From Chrysomallon squamiferum (Eukaryota; Mollusca; Gastropoda; Neomphalida; Peltospiridae): a stretch of DNA of 64,000 nt. The position numbers were made by a program, and so were the translations under genes. The stretch is from contig CM022673.1 of assembly GCA_012295275.1 (NCBI GenBank), positions 17,148,810 to 17,212,809 of the forward strand, read 5' to 3'. Shown in pieces: positions 1 through 12,140 of this stretch. The notes under the pieces are model-generated. The model was given only the letters and a program-made list of their open reading frames with translations, was not told the origin of the DNA and searched no databases. Positions within the stretch are counted from its first letter, which is position 1; the number at the start of each line of letters is the position of its first letter.

Positions 1-1017
1 TGACTGATTTACTAAATATCAATCTATAATTCACTGACTGTTCAAATAGCCGATTCGCTAAATAACAGTGTAAAATTAATTCACTGACACTTTAGATAAC
101 TAACTGGATAACTGCTCACGCGCTAACTTGCATCACAGAAATGTAGTTACTAGCGTGCTAGTTGGCTGAACGGATGTGACTGATCGTGCAGAGGGGCAAG
201 CGAGATTTCTGACTAGCTTGTTGTCACTGGATAACTGGTTGAGAGGCAGACGACTAGATAACATTATTCAGGCATGTCTCAGTTCGTTTTTCATTTTATA
301 TGTAGTTTCGGCATACGTGCTACTGCAATAAATATTTTAAGCATGTTAAAAAACAAGTTTACAAAAATATATTTGAAAAATAATTATAAAACCTACGAAA
401 ATTAAACACAAGAAAGCGTGCACATACGAAGATACCTTTCCTCGTTATTACTTTCTCAATAATAATAATAATAAGAAGAAGAAGAAGAAGAAGAAAAATC
501 GGAGAATAAAATTAAACAAAAAATAAATAAAAAATACGAGAAGCAAAATAACGCCTGTAACAAGTAACATTTGTCAATTTTAATCGAGCCATTTATAAAA
601 CGAAATTACTAAAACATTCAGACGGTCATCAACGCAAGCTATTATTTGAATTAGTTGTATTTATTTTAGCTAATACCTTTTACACTGATCGGCAATTATA
701 TTCATAATTATCAAAACAAAATTTATTTTAATGTCTTACCTTGTGTAAAAACTAAATTGTGCCTTTGATATATGAAATAATCGTTCTCTGCATGGTGCTT
801 GATAAAACAAGTCAGAACGAAAGCTGTTTTAATCTCGTGTATTGAATTACCACCCTGCACCCGTTCTTTATCACCACACGTCTGTACACTCGAGTCAAAG
901 TCTATAAAGTATAGATAGTGTTGTTATTTTAGCTTGGAGCGGCAAAAGCACACAGGAGTCCCAGTTTGTGAATTAAAATAAAACGTGAATCATAATGTAG
1001 GGAGAAGAAACGGCGTG

Positions 1018-1040
1018 ACCGTGACGTAACCAATAGTAAG
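1018..1040. promoter_or_regulatory. CRE-like site next to a CCAAT box
   Basis: TGACGTAA at 1022-1029 is a CRE/ATF half-palindrome type site. It is followed immediately by CCAAT at 1030-1034, inside a local patch of higher GC. CRE plus CCAAT is a common core-promoter pairing. The gene it would serve is not identifiable and may lie to the left of the window on the minus strand. Confidence 0.3.
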
Positions 1041-1404
1041 ACGTTGTGTCCTCAATGTGACTGATGACTAGAGGCATGTGTTGTCGAGAGAAAGAAGGGT
1101 GGATCGCCCAGGGAACAAAATTGTAATGTTTTGTGGAAATAAGAATTGATATAAGCTAATCAAGCAAGAAAGAGTAAATAGGGTGAAAAATTGCTCTTCC
1201 TTTTCATAATTTTTTAATTTCGATCTTTATTTTATGTGTGTGTGTGTGTGTGTGTGTTTGTTGCATAACGTCACAGAAGAAATCAGCTCCCTGAATTGTT
1301 ATTATATAATGATTGGATTCAATAAAATAAAATTGCAAATATATCCCATTATTGTTAACAGACCCTTTGTGTACCGATATTTGCTGTTACAGCCTAAGAC
1401 TCAC

Positions 1405-1461
1405 ATCTAATTTATCTAAAGTCTTATGTGCTTTCCCATGAAGATGCACATTTAACATCCA
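1405..1461 (-). CDS. weak candidate 19-codon internal exon, unknown gene
   Basis: On the minus strand a pyrimidine-rich tract ending in TTTTTCAG precedes a 57-base open segment, which ends at a good donor (GAT|gtgagt). The peptide includes HLHGKAHKTLDKLD. It is exactly 19 codons and open in one frame, but no partner exon was found and I do not recognise the peptide. It could be a chance pairing of splice-like signals. Confidence 0.2.
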
Positions 1462-1542
1462 CTGAAAAAGAAAAAGGGGAGAGGAGCAGACATTTAAAAA
1501 TAAATAAATAAATAAATAAACGTTAAGATTATTATTGTATAC

Positions 1543-1583
<41 letters not shown>

Positions 1584-3565
1584 TAAAAAAATAAAACAAA
1601 ATGGATTCTTTACTTGTAATACCTTTATGTAACAGACTTATAATACTAAATTGGAGCGGTTTCTCCTGAAAATATTCATGGTTGCTGTATTTAACATATT
1701 ATTTTATTTCTGAGTATTTCATGTCATTATATCATTTCTACTTATTTCTCTGATTGGACTTTTTCACTATTTGAGTCAGTGCTCATAACTGCAGTATCTG
1801 ACTGATACTAGTATGTGACTAAAAAAGTGCATTTAAAAGAGATAAACTGTCAGAGCAGTCCACTGAAAGGCTGCTGCAAGTTTTATCTTTCATATTGTCC
1901 TTATAAATAAATAAAATAAAATAAATTAAAATAAATTTTAAAATCATGAAAGGAAAAAAAAGATAACAACAAACATATTTCAAGTTAATTATTTTATATG
2001 CTAAATAAACTGACAGAGCTAAAGATATTGCATCTAACATTTTAATTACTAACGTGTGTGTGTATGTATGTGAATTTTTAACAATACTAGAGTATACCAG
2101 CAGAAACAAATACAGATTACAGAACATTTTTTTCTCTAATTATAAACTTGTGCTAACAATAGCTTAATTTCAAACATAATAGCATAAAATTAGCAAATAT
2201 ATTATTTTATCATTATGCCAATATATTAGTATCTTATTAAAGAACAAAAATAAAAAATAAATAAATAAATAAATAAATTAAAAAAATAAAAATATGAACA
2301 AGTAAAAAACTATTTTTTTTCTGTCTTCTCACTTACTAATACTGTGAATGTCTGAATAGTAAATATATATTATTAATATTCAAAGGTCACACAACACAAG
2401 GAAATAATTAAAACTGATATACTGTATTTGCCTGACATGGTTTGCATTATTTATTTAGTACAAAATACATATAATAATAATAATAACAATAACAATACCC
2501 TGAACTTAATGATAGCAATATATAATAAAATGAATTTAATGATATCATTTTCTCAGAAGCAGAAACAAAATCACTTTGGATGATAATATATAATCAAAAT
2601 ATATTATAAATCTATTTTTAAAATTATTTCAGAAAATCATCTATGTTCAATGTTCATGAAAGACCAAGACAACAAAATTTATAGATTTAAAATACACTCA
2701 TAAATATTTACAGAAAATATTAATAAAAAAATTTAATTTTATTATTATTATTGTTGTTATTTTATTGGTTTTGATAAATATAATAACTTCATTTATTTTT
2801 CTCTTGTTGATATGCAAAAATAAAAAAAAAACAATGATTATAAATGATTTTATAGTTGTGGTTACTAGTGTAGATTTCAAGTGTTTCAATGACCATGCAA
2901 TCAACTTCAATTCGTGCTATTAAATGTTTCTGTGAATCTATATACATGTATATGAAAACAAACAGAAAACTGGTAATGTGCATAGGCACTTTAACATGAA
3001 TAAAAAATCTTTTTAGTTATGTTTTTGCAAGATTAACCCCCTTGACTCCTGTGTGGGAACTGGCACCAGCATAAATTATCACAACAAACAAATATGCTTT
3101 AACATTCTGAAAAATTATGAATTTAAACAAAAAGAAATTTCTTAAGTAAAAGTTTATTTTCCTTTCACTTTTCTTTTATATTTTTTTTTAAATTGTATTA
3201 TCCAAATGCAAAGTAGATGTTAAAACTTCTAATATTCTAAGAACAACAAGAAACCAAGTTAACTACAATTTTAAATACTGATTTCTTGCATTAAAAACAA
3301 TATTTATCTTGCACATATTTCATAAATAACATCTCTACAATTTCACAAGTACAGTTTGTATGTTCCTGCCAGATAGTTACCTAAACATCATGTTATTTCA
3401 TTCTGCATAACAGAGAAATATTAGTTATGTTTTAATAAACAATTGTACATCATATTTAATAAAACACAGAAAATCTTAAAAAGCATTATATGACAAATTT
3501 GTATAATGAAAGTGTTAAATTGAGCTCCAGAGAGGTTTTGTTAAACAAACATCAAACATACAATT

Positions 3566-4261
3566 TCAGGATCGCACATCAACTCGGCAAACTGGACATG
3601 TAGCATTAGACTGAAAAAAAAAAACATACTGTTAAAAGAAATTAAAAACCACATATAAATGTAATATACAAATTAAAATTAAATAAAAAATAAAAAATCA
3701 GTTAGAGAAATTAGTACACTGTAAAATCCAAACATGAAACCTGATTAAATACTACTACTAATAATAATAAGCAAAAAGCAATTTAGAAGAATGAAAACCA
3801 GTAAAACCAATAAATTAAAATCAGTAAAAATACTTAAAAATCTCTGATATAATAGTAAGCAAAAAATTAAAATCACCATATTTAAAAACACCAGAATATT
3901 ATAACTGCCTCTAAGTTTTAAAATACTGAAGATTTTATTATTAATATATATTTTTTAAATTAAACTGTATGATAAATGAAATAAATAATTGAAGAAAAAA
4001 CCTAATAAAAATGAAATAAATCCAAGAAGTACAAACCTTGAGCCATTTATCAATGCACTTTGCGTGGAATTCGTGGAAACATGGCAGGATGCGTTGTTTT
4101 TCTCCTGATCTGTACTCACACATACAAATCATACACTCCTCACAGTCTTCTGATGGTCCGTCAGCTTTTTTATAGTCGCGTGTTGGCAGTCGATTGATTT
4201 CTGTTGAATTAATTCCTTTGGATTTCACATCTCCCAGATTCTCAGCTAGTTCAAGCAATTC
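3566..4261 (-). CDS. RING-H2 domain exons (exons 9-10) of the ligase
   Basis: Exon 9 (4261-4037) carries the leader ELLELAENLGDVKSKGI and the first six zinc ligands. Exon 10 (3610-3566) adds CPVC and the C-terminal RVDVRS before TGA. Spacing is C-x2-C-x14-C-x-H-x2-H-x2-C-x10-C-x2-C, a textbook RING-H2, with the Ile after the first Cys pair and the Trp of DKWL expected at the E2 contact surface. The intron interrupts the RING between ligands six and seven. Confidence 0.9.
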
Positions 4262-4627
4262 CTGGCAAATGAATAACAAGATATACACAACTTACAGCTC
4301 TTATTTTTGAAAGTGATATTGAAAAAGAAGTCTTAAAAAACCTGCTACTCTGCTCTGTTGAAGAGTAAGGAATTATTTTATCAGCCTATGTATTTCAGTA
4401 CAGCTTTCTTTTTGACTACTCTTTGTAGTGTTCAAGTTACATGCAAACACAGGGATGATCACAGACAACATACAATTAGTTTGAGATGCCTGTTCTAAAA
4501 CCTCATACCTGTATTCATTATTAAAATAATGGCCATTAAGTTGAAATATTAAAAGAGTGTAAGATAAAAGAACCTTAATAGGATGTACTCTTTTATCTTT
4601 TAAATTGGTGTGTGTGTGTGTGTGTGT

Positions 4628-4659
<32 letters not shown>

Positions 4660-7600
4660 CATATATATATATTATGTCATCTTTCTTAGTCAGTAAAGCT
4701 CATAACATATGAAATATGAAAGCATTTCTCATTTTCACCATATCTCTTTAATTACTCATAGCATGTTTAGATATGACAGAAATAATTCAGACTGAACAAT
4801 GACTACTGGTTTTCAAAAAACAAAACAAAATATCCACAACAACCCCAAAAATATGGGAAAAAAAGAAGTATTATAATTATGTATATATATATATATTTAA
4901 AAAAACCAACAAAAAAACCCCAAATGATACAAAATTTTACCTCATAATCATTTCCTTCTCCAAGATGACTAAAACTTCTACCACCTCTCCTGAATCGTCT
5001 CTAAAACAACAACATCATCATTATTAAAATCAGTTATTTGTATTCAATATAAAATACTTTCTTTTTGTCAGTAAATTGTTTTAGGTGAATTTTTTTCACC
5101 ATTAATTCTTTTATCTTTCTATAATAATGATTTTCAAAATTCTTTTCACTTGGATTAACAGTGAAGCCTATATATGAAATCAGGTGAAATATTAAATTTA
5201 TATATCACCATTAAAATAAAGGTTTCCTGTGTGAACTTCTTCTTTTCTTATAAAACCAAAAAGAAATTTAGATTAATAACTAAATACAATCATCTGTTAT
5301 TTTCATTTACATAAAGAAATAATAATAAAAAATAGAAAAATAACGTTACTTACTACTTCAGGGTTTTCAAATAGAGATAAAATACGAGCTTGCATTGTCA
5401 CGTCTGTAAATTTGTAAAAGGAAATATAAAAACATAGAAGCAAGAATATAAATTTAAAAAATCAAAACTAACATTTGGTATATTCTGTAAATAATATGTG
5501 GCAGAAACAAAAAAGGAATCAATTTCCATAATTAGAATCACCATCAGATGTCACAATTAATGTGTTGAAAAAACCTGTACTGAATGTAAATCTCAGAAAA
5601 ATTGTCAGACATTTAGGTTTTTTTATCACACTAACTGAAAGACAAAAACTGCAGCTACATCACAATTGAATCTGTTAGCAGAAATGAATCTTTTACATAT
5701 ATACTGTCCCTTAAAGACAATAACTAATCCTGTTTTCTGTCACACTTTAAACAAAGATTTTGAATCTTTATTATTCATCAAAATATACTAAAAATATTAA
5801 TTTTATCTTAGTTGTATGTTAACATAGTGTGGCCAGTTATTTTTGCTATAATTATCACTTGTTCCTGGTCTACTCAGCAGTTTTATAAGTTATAAATTAT
5901 AATTAACATAATAAAACTGAAAACTTTAAGCCATTTTTACCAAAAGTGTTATCCATGCCCTCTCTTGGATACAATGGCAGGAACTACAAAAAAATAATAA
6001 TAATAATAAAATAAAAATATAACTAAAAATAAAATAAAATAAAATAAAATAAAATAAAATAAAATAAAATAAAATAAAATAAAATAAAATAAAATAAAAT
6101 AAAATAAAATAAAATAAAATAAAATAAAATGTAGATATATTTAGCTAAGAACATTTTTATTTTTAACAATAATAATAATGAAAAAAACAAGTTGAGTTCA
6201 CTGAAAAATAACTATTAATTTTCTTTACTTACTGGTCAAGCTGCTATATACATATTTTAATATTTTAAAGTTTGAAGAAAGCAACTATGCTTATTCATAT
6301 GCACTTACAGAAAATTATTTCAGAATGGAAAAAGAAATAAATAAAAATTAAATCAAATTAAAATTCCTATACAGATGGCTGTAATAATTTTCTTACCAGG
6401 CTTTCAATAACCCCTCTATCAAAAAAATCATCATCTGAAAAAAAAAAACACACCCAAAAATCAAACAAGTTACATATTACATCTGTTGAATAACCTGAAA
6501 CCAAACTGTTTATCTGCATTTATTTAAATCTATAATGAAAATATTAAATTTAATTTAAACCATTTATATATATACTTCTAAAAAATGAAAACAGTACAAA
6601 AACATTAATATACCATAAATGTATTCTTTTTTCTTTTAATTAGTTTGTATGTAATTTACAACACATGTTATTCTGTAGATATGCCAGTTACTAACAAACA
6701 GAGCTAAACTTTCCTAACTTGTACACATCTAACAGACTAAATAGCAATTACAGTTTGTCTTTTTGTCACATTAATTTATCAATTTGGAGCCCAAATTGTA
6801 ATTTGAAGAAAGAAGAAATAGATCCAATGATCCAGTGTATAGTACATCTGGATTTATAATTTGAAATAACAAAGACAACAACAATATCAATACTACTACT
6901 AATACAATAGTAGTAATAACAATATGATTAGTAGTAATACTTTCATACTGCCAGACTTTATTTTAAAGATATCACTTACCATTGCCAGGCTGTCTTCTTC
7001 TAGACCTTGTATTTGCCTGCCTTGTGTAGCCATGATGTCTGCTTGGAATCAGAGAATGGTGATGGCATGTTGGAAATGATGTTGGATGGCTGTCATTAAA
7101 GTGACTGTGATGTGGATTTCTCCTGCCTGAGTCAGCACCAGTCAGAGACATAGCAAACTCCTTGTCCATTTCTTCCTGCATTGTTTAACAGTAAAAATTA
7201 ATTTTTATTTCCAAATGGCAATGTACAGTATAAATATTTGTCTATGTCTTTAGCACCATTAAATAATTATTAGTTGGTAACATATACACACACACACATA
7301 TATTTTTAATCATAATTTTATAAAAGAAATTTCAATAATGATTATAGATAAAAAAAGAATGAATAAATATTTAACAGTAAAATATATTTTAATATTAACA
7401 GTTATTAAAAATGAATCAGTTTTCTTGTTCAGTGAAGATGACATTAGGATGGAAATCAGTTACATTATATGGGCTGATATTACTGATTAAAAGCAAGTAT
7501 TTATTTAAGTTTTATATGTATTTACCAATGACTAGTAAATCTTTTTTTTTTTTCAGTCTTTGACAAACAAGTAGTAAGGGAAGGGCTGGAATAGGCAACA

Positions 7601-10600
7601 GTCCAACTGCTGACATTTGAGAATTCTCTGTTGTTGCATAACACAATCTTAACTGAGCTCCTGTTTCCTTTTATTTCAATTATATTATATCTGCAGATAT
7701 GTTTTTCAGCAAAATGTTTAAAATAATATTGTTTAACAGATTTCTTTGTGCAGATTGTTTCCTTTTCTCTTTTAAATTTTGCTTTAATAGGATCTGATAA
7801 CATTTTAATCAAAATTGGTATTAGATATACTTATAATTAATTACATTTAATGTTTAATTAATGATAATTACTCTACTTTCATCAGAATTTATTGTATAAG
7901 ATTTTCACAAAATATGTTATTCCAGTATCTGGGTAAGCGTACATTTAATTTTTTTTTTTTTTTTACTGGTTTGTTATAAAACTGAGTTTAACAACTACCT
8001 GTAATCTTTTTGCCATCTCTTCATCACTCTCCAACTGTCTGGCCAGGGAAACAGCATCGTTCATCTCACCATTATCATCAATTGTGATTACATCATCGCA
8101 TCGGTTGTGAAACTGTTTTGGTGTTCCATCTTTATAATAAAAATTAAAATTCAAGGTGATAAAGCAATTAAATAAAATAATAATTTAAATCCTAACAATG
8201 AAAAGATAAAATAACTTATAAATCACTAATTATTAAAAGATATCATAATGCTGTATATATTTTGACGTTCAAGACATGAATACTTTAATGTTGAGGGTCA
8301 AAATGAACCAACATAATTTTAAAGTAATACCTATATCATTATATGTAATGCTATATTAATCTATATAATTAAAAATAATCACTTACTTTTTAAAGTTCTA
8401 TTAGTCTATACTGATATCAGACATCACACTCAGTGTCATGTCTTAGATAATGCTGGCATACAATATTTTAAAATATGAATTTTTTGCAGCTATGTTTTAA
8501 ATGAAAACCACATCCATATCAAGAGAGGCAAGATCCCCCAAACCACCAAGATATTCTTCAAATGACTGCAAGTTGGACTGACATATATTTACTATTTAGT
8601 TAAAACTATAAATAATTTAAATTGTATTTTCAAGTGTTTATCTCAAAAGAACATATTATTTTATCAGTTGATTTTATCACCTGCTCTTTGTCGCGGATTG
8701 TAAGGACGCTTCTTTTTTCTAGTAGGTGCTGGATTTCTCCTCATGGTTGGAGTTTCTTCAACTGATATGGGCGCGAAATCTTTATAGTCTTGTGAGACGT
8801 CTATAAAAGGTTCACTGTCTCTGTTGTCCACTGTGCTATCACATTGTACATTGGTATTTTTAAAATTGACATTGTTCTCTGTGCTGTTAAATCTACAGCT
8901 TGGTCTGTCGGTTACTTCCTGATGCACCCTGATAAAATCTGAAGAACAAGGTACTGGAAAGGAGTCACACTTACTTTTGTCGGTTTGGGAATCAGGGAGC
9001 AACAATGTTTTTTGAGTACTGGTTGAACCAATATTTGCATTGTCACTCTGTGGAGAAACACAGCTTAGTGAACAGAGATTATCAGCAGATGACAAATCCA
9101 GTTCAGGATGACTGAATGTTGAAACTGAATGAACACTCTGACTGGTTGCTGGAAAATAATTTTCTGAAGGAGAAGAAATTTGATTGGCTAGTGAGTATGA
9201 GCTGTGAACATTTTTGGATGATGATTTCATTAGTGAAATATTTGAATCTTGCTGATTTTCTGTTTTATCTGCATTTGCACTGGTTTCAGACTCACTTGGT
9301 CTGTTTGTATTTTCATTGCTGTTTGCAAACACAGAATTACATAATGGGAAGTCAGACAATTCATATGATCTACCTTTGCGTCCTGCATTTTCTATATCAT
9401 TAGTATTGAAGAGATTCTTAACTGAAAGTTCTGATCTGGGTATATATATCCTTTTATCACCTCTAACAGAATTAATATCAACTGGAAGACTTTTGCTCTT
9501 TTGTTTCTCACCTTCAAACAAATTCACATTTAGCTTTTTCTGTTTTGTTGATTTTGTATCGCTACCATTTTTCTTATGTACTTGTCTGTGGCAGTCTTTT
9601 GATACTTTTTTAGAAATAATTTCTTGTAAAGAAATATTTGAATCGTCGTCATCTTCTGAATCTGAAGGCCATCCAATGTATCCACTTCCATACTGAGCAT
9701 TTTTGTAGCCATTCCTAGAACTAACACTCAAATTAATTTCTTTCTTGTTGGATTTTCCTTTTTCTGATCTACGTTTCTGAAATGGAGAATCAGATACCAT
9801 TCTGTGGTGAAAAAGAGTGCTATCTGAATTGGACTCTTTGAGATATGTCAACTTCTCACTGGTCAATTCTGAAACATCATCAGAGTTGTTCTCTTTGAGG
9901 TTCTCTTCTGATTTGTGGGCATATTTGCTGAATGTGACTGTGGAAGGCAAGAGCAATCTGTTGGAATTAAACTGACAGGTTCTCTTAGAAAATGAATTAT
10001 CCTCCTCATCGTCTCCAGGCGGTGTGTTATTATTTCTCTCTCTCTTACTGCTTGTTCTTGAAAAAAGAGGACTAAAGGAAAACAAATGAAAGAAAGAAAT
10101 ACTCAAAGTTTTGGTAAAACTAATGTAACACTAACAGTGAATACAATAAAATTGTACACTCTCTGATTCCCCCCACAAAAAAAAGCATAAATTATGTTTT
10201 GTTATTTAATATCAGTATATTATGAAACAGTGATTTGAAACAGTGATTAAAATTGTAATTATTGTCTAAATTAACAAATTAAAAAATTGGAAATCAATGG
10301 GCAAGCATTAATCCTGTATATAAATTAGTGTTTCCCCTATACATGATTAGGAGCCCAGCCCACAATTCAGAAAATGCTGCCTTCACTTGCTTAAATCCTC
10401 AGTAAAATGTGCCGATAATTACTGCAATATTACTTCAAATCCATCTATAATTATTGTCATTTGCAGGCATCAGTTTTGCAAATGACACTTTTTAGCACTA
10501 ATAAAAAAATACAAATGACACTTTTTACCGGCATTAAACAGATACAAATGACACTTTTTCATGCTAATAAACAAATGCAAACAGCACTTTTCGGCACCAT

Positions 10601-11011
10601 CAAATATTCAAGAAATTTCAACCATGAGACCTTGTCAAGGCAGGTATGGAAAAACAATGCCCCCTTATTTACCTGTGCCTGCCCCCTTTTTCTGAATAAT
10701 TTTGATAGAATCTGTATGGTTTAAAAGAAAAAGAAAAGTAAAATTAATACTTACTTTATTAAATTGTAATTAATGTATAATTTATGGAGAAAAAAAAAAA
10801 ATTAAAAGAAATAAAAAAATTAAATCAATTACCTAGGTGTTTCTGGTATGCACACTGTATCCTCAAGGTTAAGCGTAGGTGTGTTCAAATCAAGTGTGTC
10901 ATCTTCACTGTCATCATCAGCAATTCCATCTGTCATAGTTGGCTTGCCAGGAATTGTAAGATCTGGCCTGTTCTTCTTGATTCTATCAAGAAGGCCAATT
11001 TCAGTGTTCAT
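3566..11011 (-). CDS. RING-H2 E3 ubiquitin ligase, 785 aa, ten coding exons (RNF38/44-like RING)
   Basis: Minus-strand exons, 5' to 3': 11011-10833, 10071-8681, 8129-7999, 7175-6980, 6434-6397, 5983-5941, 5403-5354, 5000-4941, 4261-4037, 3610-3566. Every junction is GT-AG, all phases join, and the total is 2358 bases (785 codons plus TGA). The ATG at 11011 lies a few bases after a splice acceptor, so a 5' UTR exon lies upstream. Residues 1-523 are Ser/Asn/Lys-rich and look disordered. Residues 535-542 resemble a SUMO-interaction motif, and residues 559-578 form an acidic UIM-like helix. The C-terminus is a complete RING-H2 with ligands C739, C742, C757, H759, H762, C765, C776 and C779. The sequence before the RING (YEELLELAENLG, then LPTRDY) and HEFHAKCIDKWLK resemble RNF38/RNF44, and less closely Arkadia/RNF111. 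RING-H2 proteins recruit E2 enzymes for ubiquitin transfer. The substrate is unknown, and orthology is not settled because the long N-terminus is not one I recognise. Confidence 0.85.
4608..4658. repeat. (GT)n(AC)n mirror microsatellite able to form a hairpin
   Basis: About eleven GT units run directly into about fourteen AC units with the turn at GTACAC. Because AC is the complement of GT, the tract is a self-complementary palindrome. It lies in an intron of the RING-H2 ligase gene. Confidence 0.9.
6025..6130. repeat. (AAAAT)n pentanucleotide microsatellite
   Basis: About 21 near-perfect copies of the pentamer AAAAT lie in an intron of the ligase gene. The same motif recurs at 12622-12708. 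Confidence 0.95.
6980..8129 (-). CDS. exons 3-4 of the RING-H2 ligase: SIM-like and UIM-like motifs
   Basis: Exon 3 (8129-7999) encodes DDVITIDDNGE, a short hydrophobic core flanked by acids as in SUMO-interaction motifs, and then SLARQLESDEEMAKRLQ. Exon 4 (7175-6980) continues in phase 0 with EEMDKEFAMSL, so the two exons together build an acidic amphipathic helix with Ala and Ser in the style of ubiquitin-interacting motifs. After it comes a His/Pro/Arg-rich stretch. The motif assignments are by eye and the binding roles are inferred. Confidence 0.6.
8681..10071 (-). CDS. large second coding exon of the RING-H2 ligase (disordered region)
   Basis: This 1391-base exon encodes about residues 60-523 of the ligase. 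Acceptor cctttag|T joins the AG left by exon 1 to give Ser, and donor GCAG|gtgata leaves phase 1. The protein is rich in Ser, Asn, Asp and Lys, with acidic-serine stretches such as SDSEDDDDSN that are plausible CK2 sites. It ends in a basic segment (RKKKRPYNPRQRAG) that could serve as a nuclear localisation signal. No folded domain is evident. Open frames on the opposite strand within this exon are shadows. Confidence 0.85.
10479..10610. repeat. 33-bp minisatellite, four copies
   Basis: Units start at 10479, 10512, 10545 and 10578, each opening CAAATGACACTTTTT (the last one degenerate, CAAACAGCACTTTTC). The period is exactly 33 bases, so one plus-strand frame stays open and reads an 11-residue repeat (QMTLF followed by six variable residues). 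It lies in the first coding intron of the minus-strand ligase gene, so it is probably not translated. Confidence 0.9.
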
Positions 11012-11749
11012 TTTCCTTCTGCTGAAATTAAAAAAATTATTTTTCCTTTCTTTTTATGTATTTATTTAATTTTTAAAGACAATTTAAGTAACTGGAAAAT
11101 GATAATGATTTTTAATTGGTTTTATTAATATTTTTAATTTAGATTCAAGATTAAGATTATCCACTTTAGTTTTATTTGACTAATTTGTTTAAGCATTTTG
11201 TGCAATAATAAGAAAACAATAATTAAAAAAAAAAAAAAAATAAATAAATAAATAAATAAAACTATGCTGAATAATCACAATCAGAGTACAAATTTATGAA
11301 AATGAGAATAGCAATGCAGATTAGAAAGTAGGAAAAACCTCAAAAGGAAATTGTTAATTTCTGTGTTCATTTGTTGTTTGCAAACGAACTCATATTCAGA
11401 TTATGGATGTATTCTAGCATGTATGTTTTCGCCTTGTCAACCAAAGTAATACTAAATATTTTGCTATAAATGTATAATCTGTTGTTCTGCTCTGGCTGCT
11501 GCTACACTCGAGGCAAGTAATAGTATCAACGTATCAAGTTATCAACTTTCAAGGAAGAAATTAATTTCAAAATATGTTTAGTTTAGAATCAAGATGATCA
11601 TGAAGTACGATAAATTTCTTTAAATAAAACAGCAATCAGATTAGTGGTTTTAAGCACCTGTATTATGGAAATCCAAAAACGTTCATATAATTATAGGACA
11701 ACCCTTTTATATACGTTACCAATTTAAAACATCTTCAGAAACCTTTTCC

Positions 11750-12140
11750 CTCAGCGTCTGCCATTCCTGTACGTTAGCCAATAGCTATGAAGCTTACATA
11801 CATTCATTTAATCGACGGAAGTAACATTTAAAAATACTACATAAACACCACTTCAATATTTTATTTTTCAATTAGATTAATATTAAAAATATCTTGCACA
11901 ATTATGTTCCTAAAATAAAGGAAATCAATACCTATTTGTTTTAAATTAAAGGATTTATCTTTGAACGTTAAACTAGTTACTACATATTATAAAAGCACAC
12001 CAGTTCATAAGCTAGTAGTATTCATTAACTTCCGGCCAAAGCTCCGCCCATTACCTGTATTTCCTGGAGACGCATAAACATTATTTTTGAGATCTGTGAA
12101 ACGATATAAGATACCGGGTCCACTGTTGACAATATCTAAA
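11750..12140 (-). promoter_or_regulatory. probable promoter and 5' UTR exon of the RING-H2 ligase
   Basis: A local rise in GC about 1 kb upstream of the ligase ATG contains, read on the minus strand, GGGCGGAGC (GC box, about 12041-12049) and GCCGGAAGTTAA (ETS site, about 12027-12038). A CCAAT box (plus-strand reading) is near 11780. On the minus strand GGAAATACAG|gtaatggg near 12053 is a plausible donor for a noncoding first exon starting around 12140. The ligase ATG exon itself begins at a splice acceptor, so such an upstream exon is required. Exact transcription start is inferred. Confidence 0.4.

Larger units (their letters stand above)
1..3565. other. gene-poor flank, mostly low-complexity AT-rich DNA
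   Basis: No convincing multi-exon gene is visible here. The first 300 bases carry loose repeats of ACTGACTG and ACTGGATAACTG type. The stretch from about 820 to 1130 is less AT-rich and looks like a promoter. The rest is dominated by A/T-rich simple sequence: (AAT)n/(AAG)n near 460-495, (TG)n at about 1233-1258, and (AAAT)n or (AAT)n tracts near 1500-1575, 1900-1940 and 2255-2290. The part adjoining 3566 probably includes the 3' UTR of the minus-strand RING-H2 gene. Confidence 0.5.

Noticed and set aside
7522-7812. 96-codon minus-strand frame in a ligase intron
   Set aside because: No usable splice sites in phase with the flanking exons and no recognised domain; exon 3 joins exon 4 directly in phase 0.
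9116-9696. Plus-strand open frames of 95 and 126 codons
   Set aside because: Shadows of the large minus-strand coding exon of the RING-H2 ligase, whose phases join perfectly to its neighbours.
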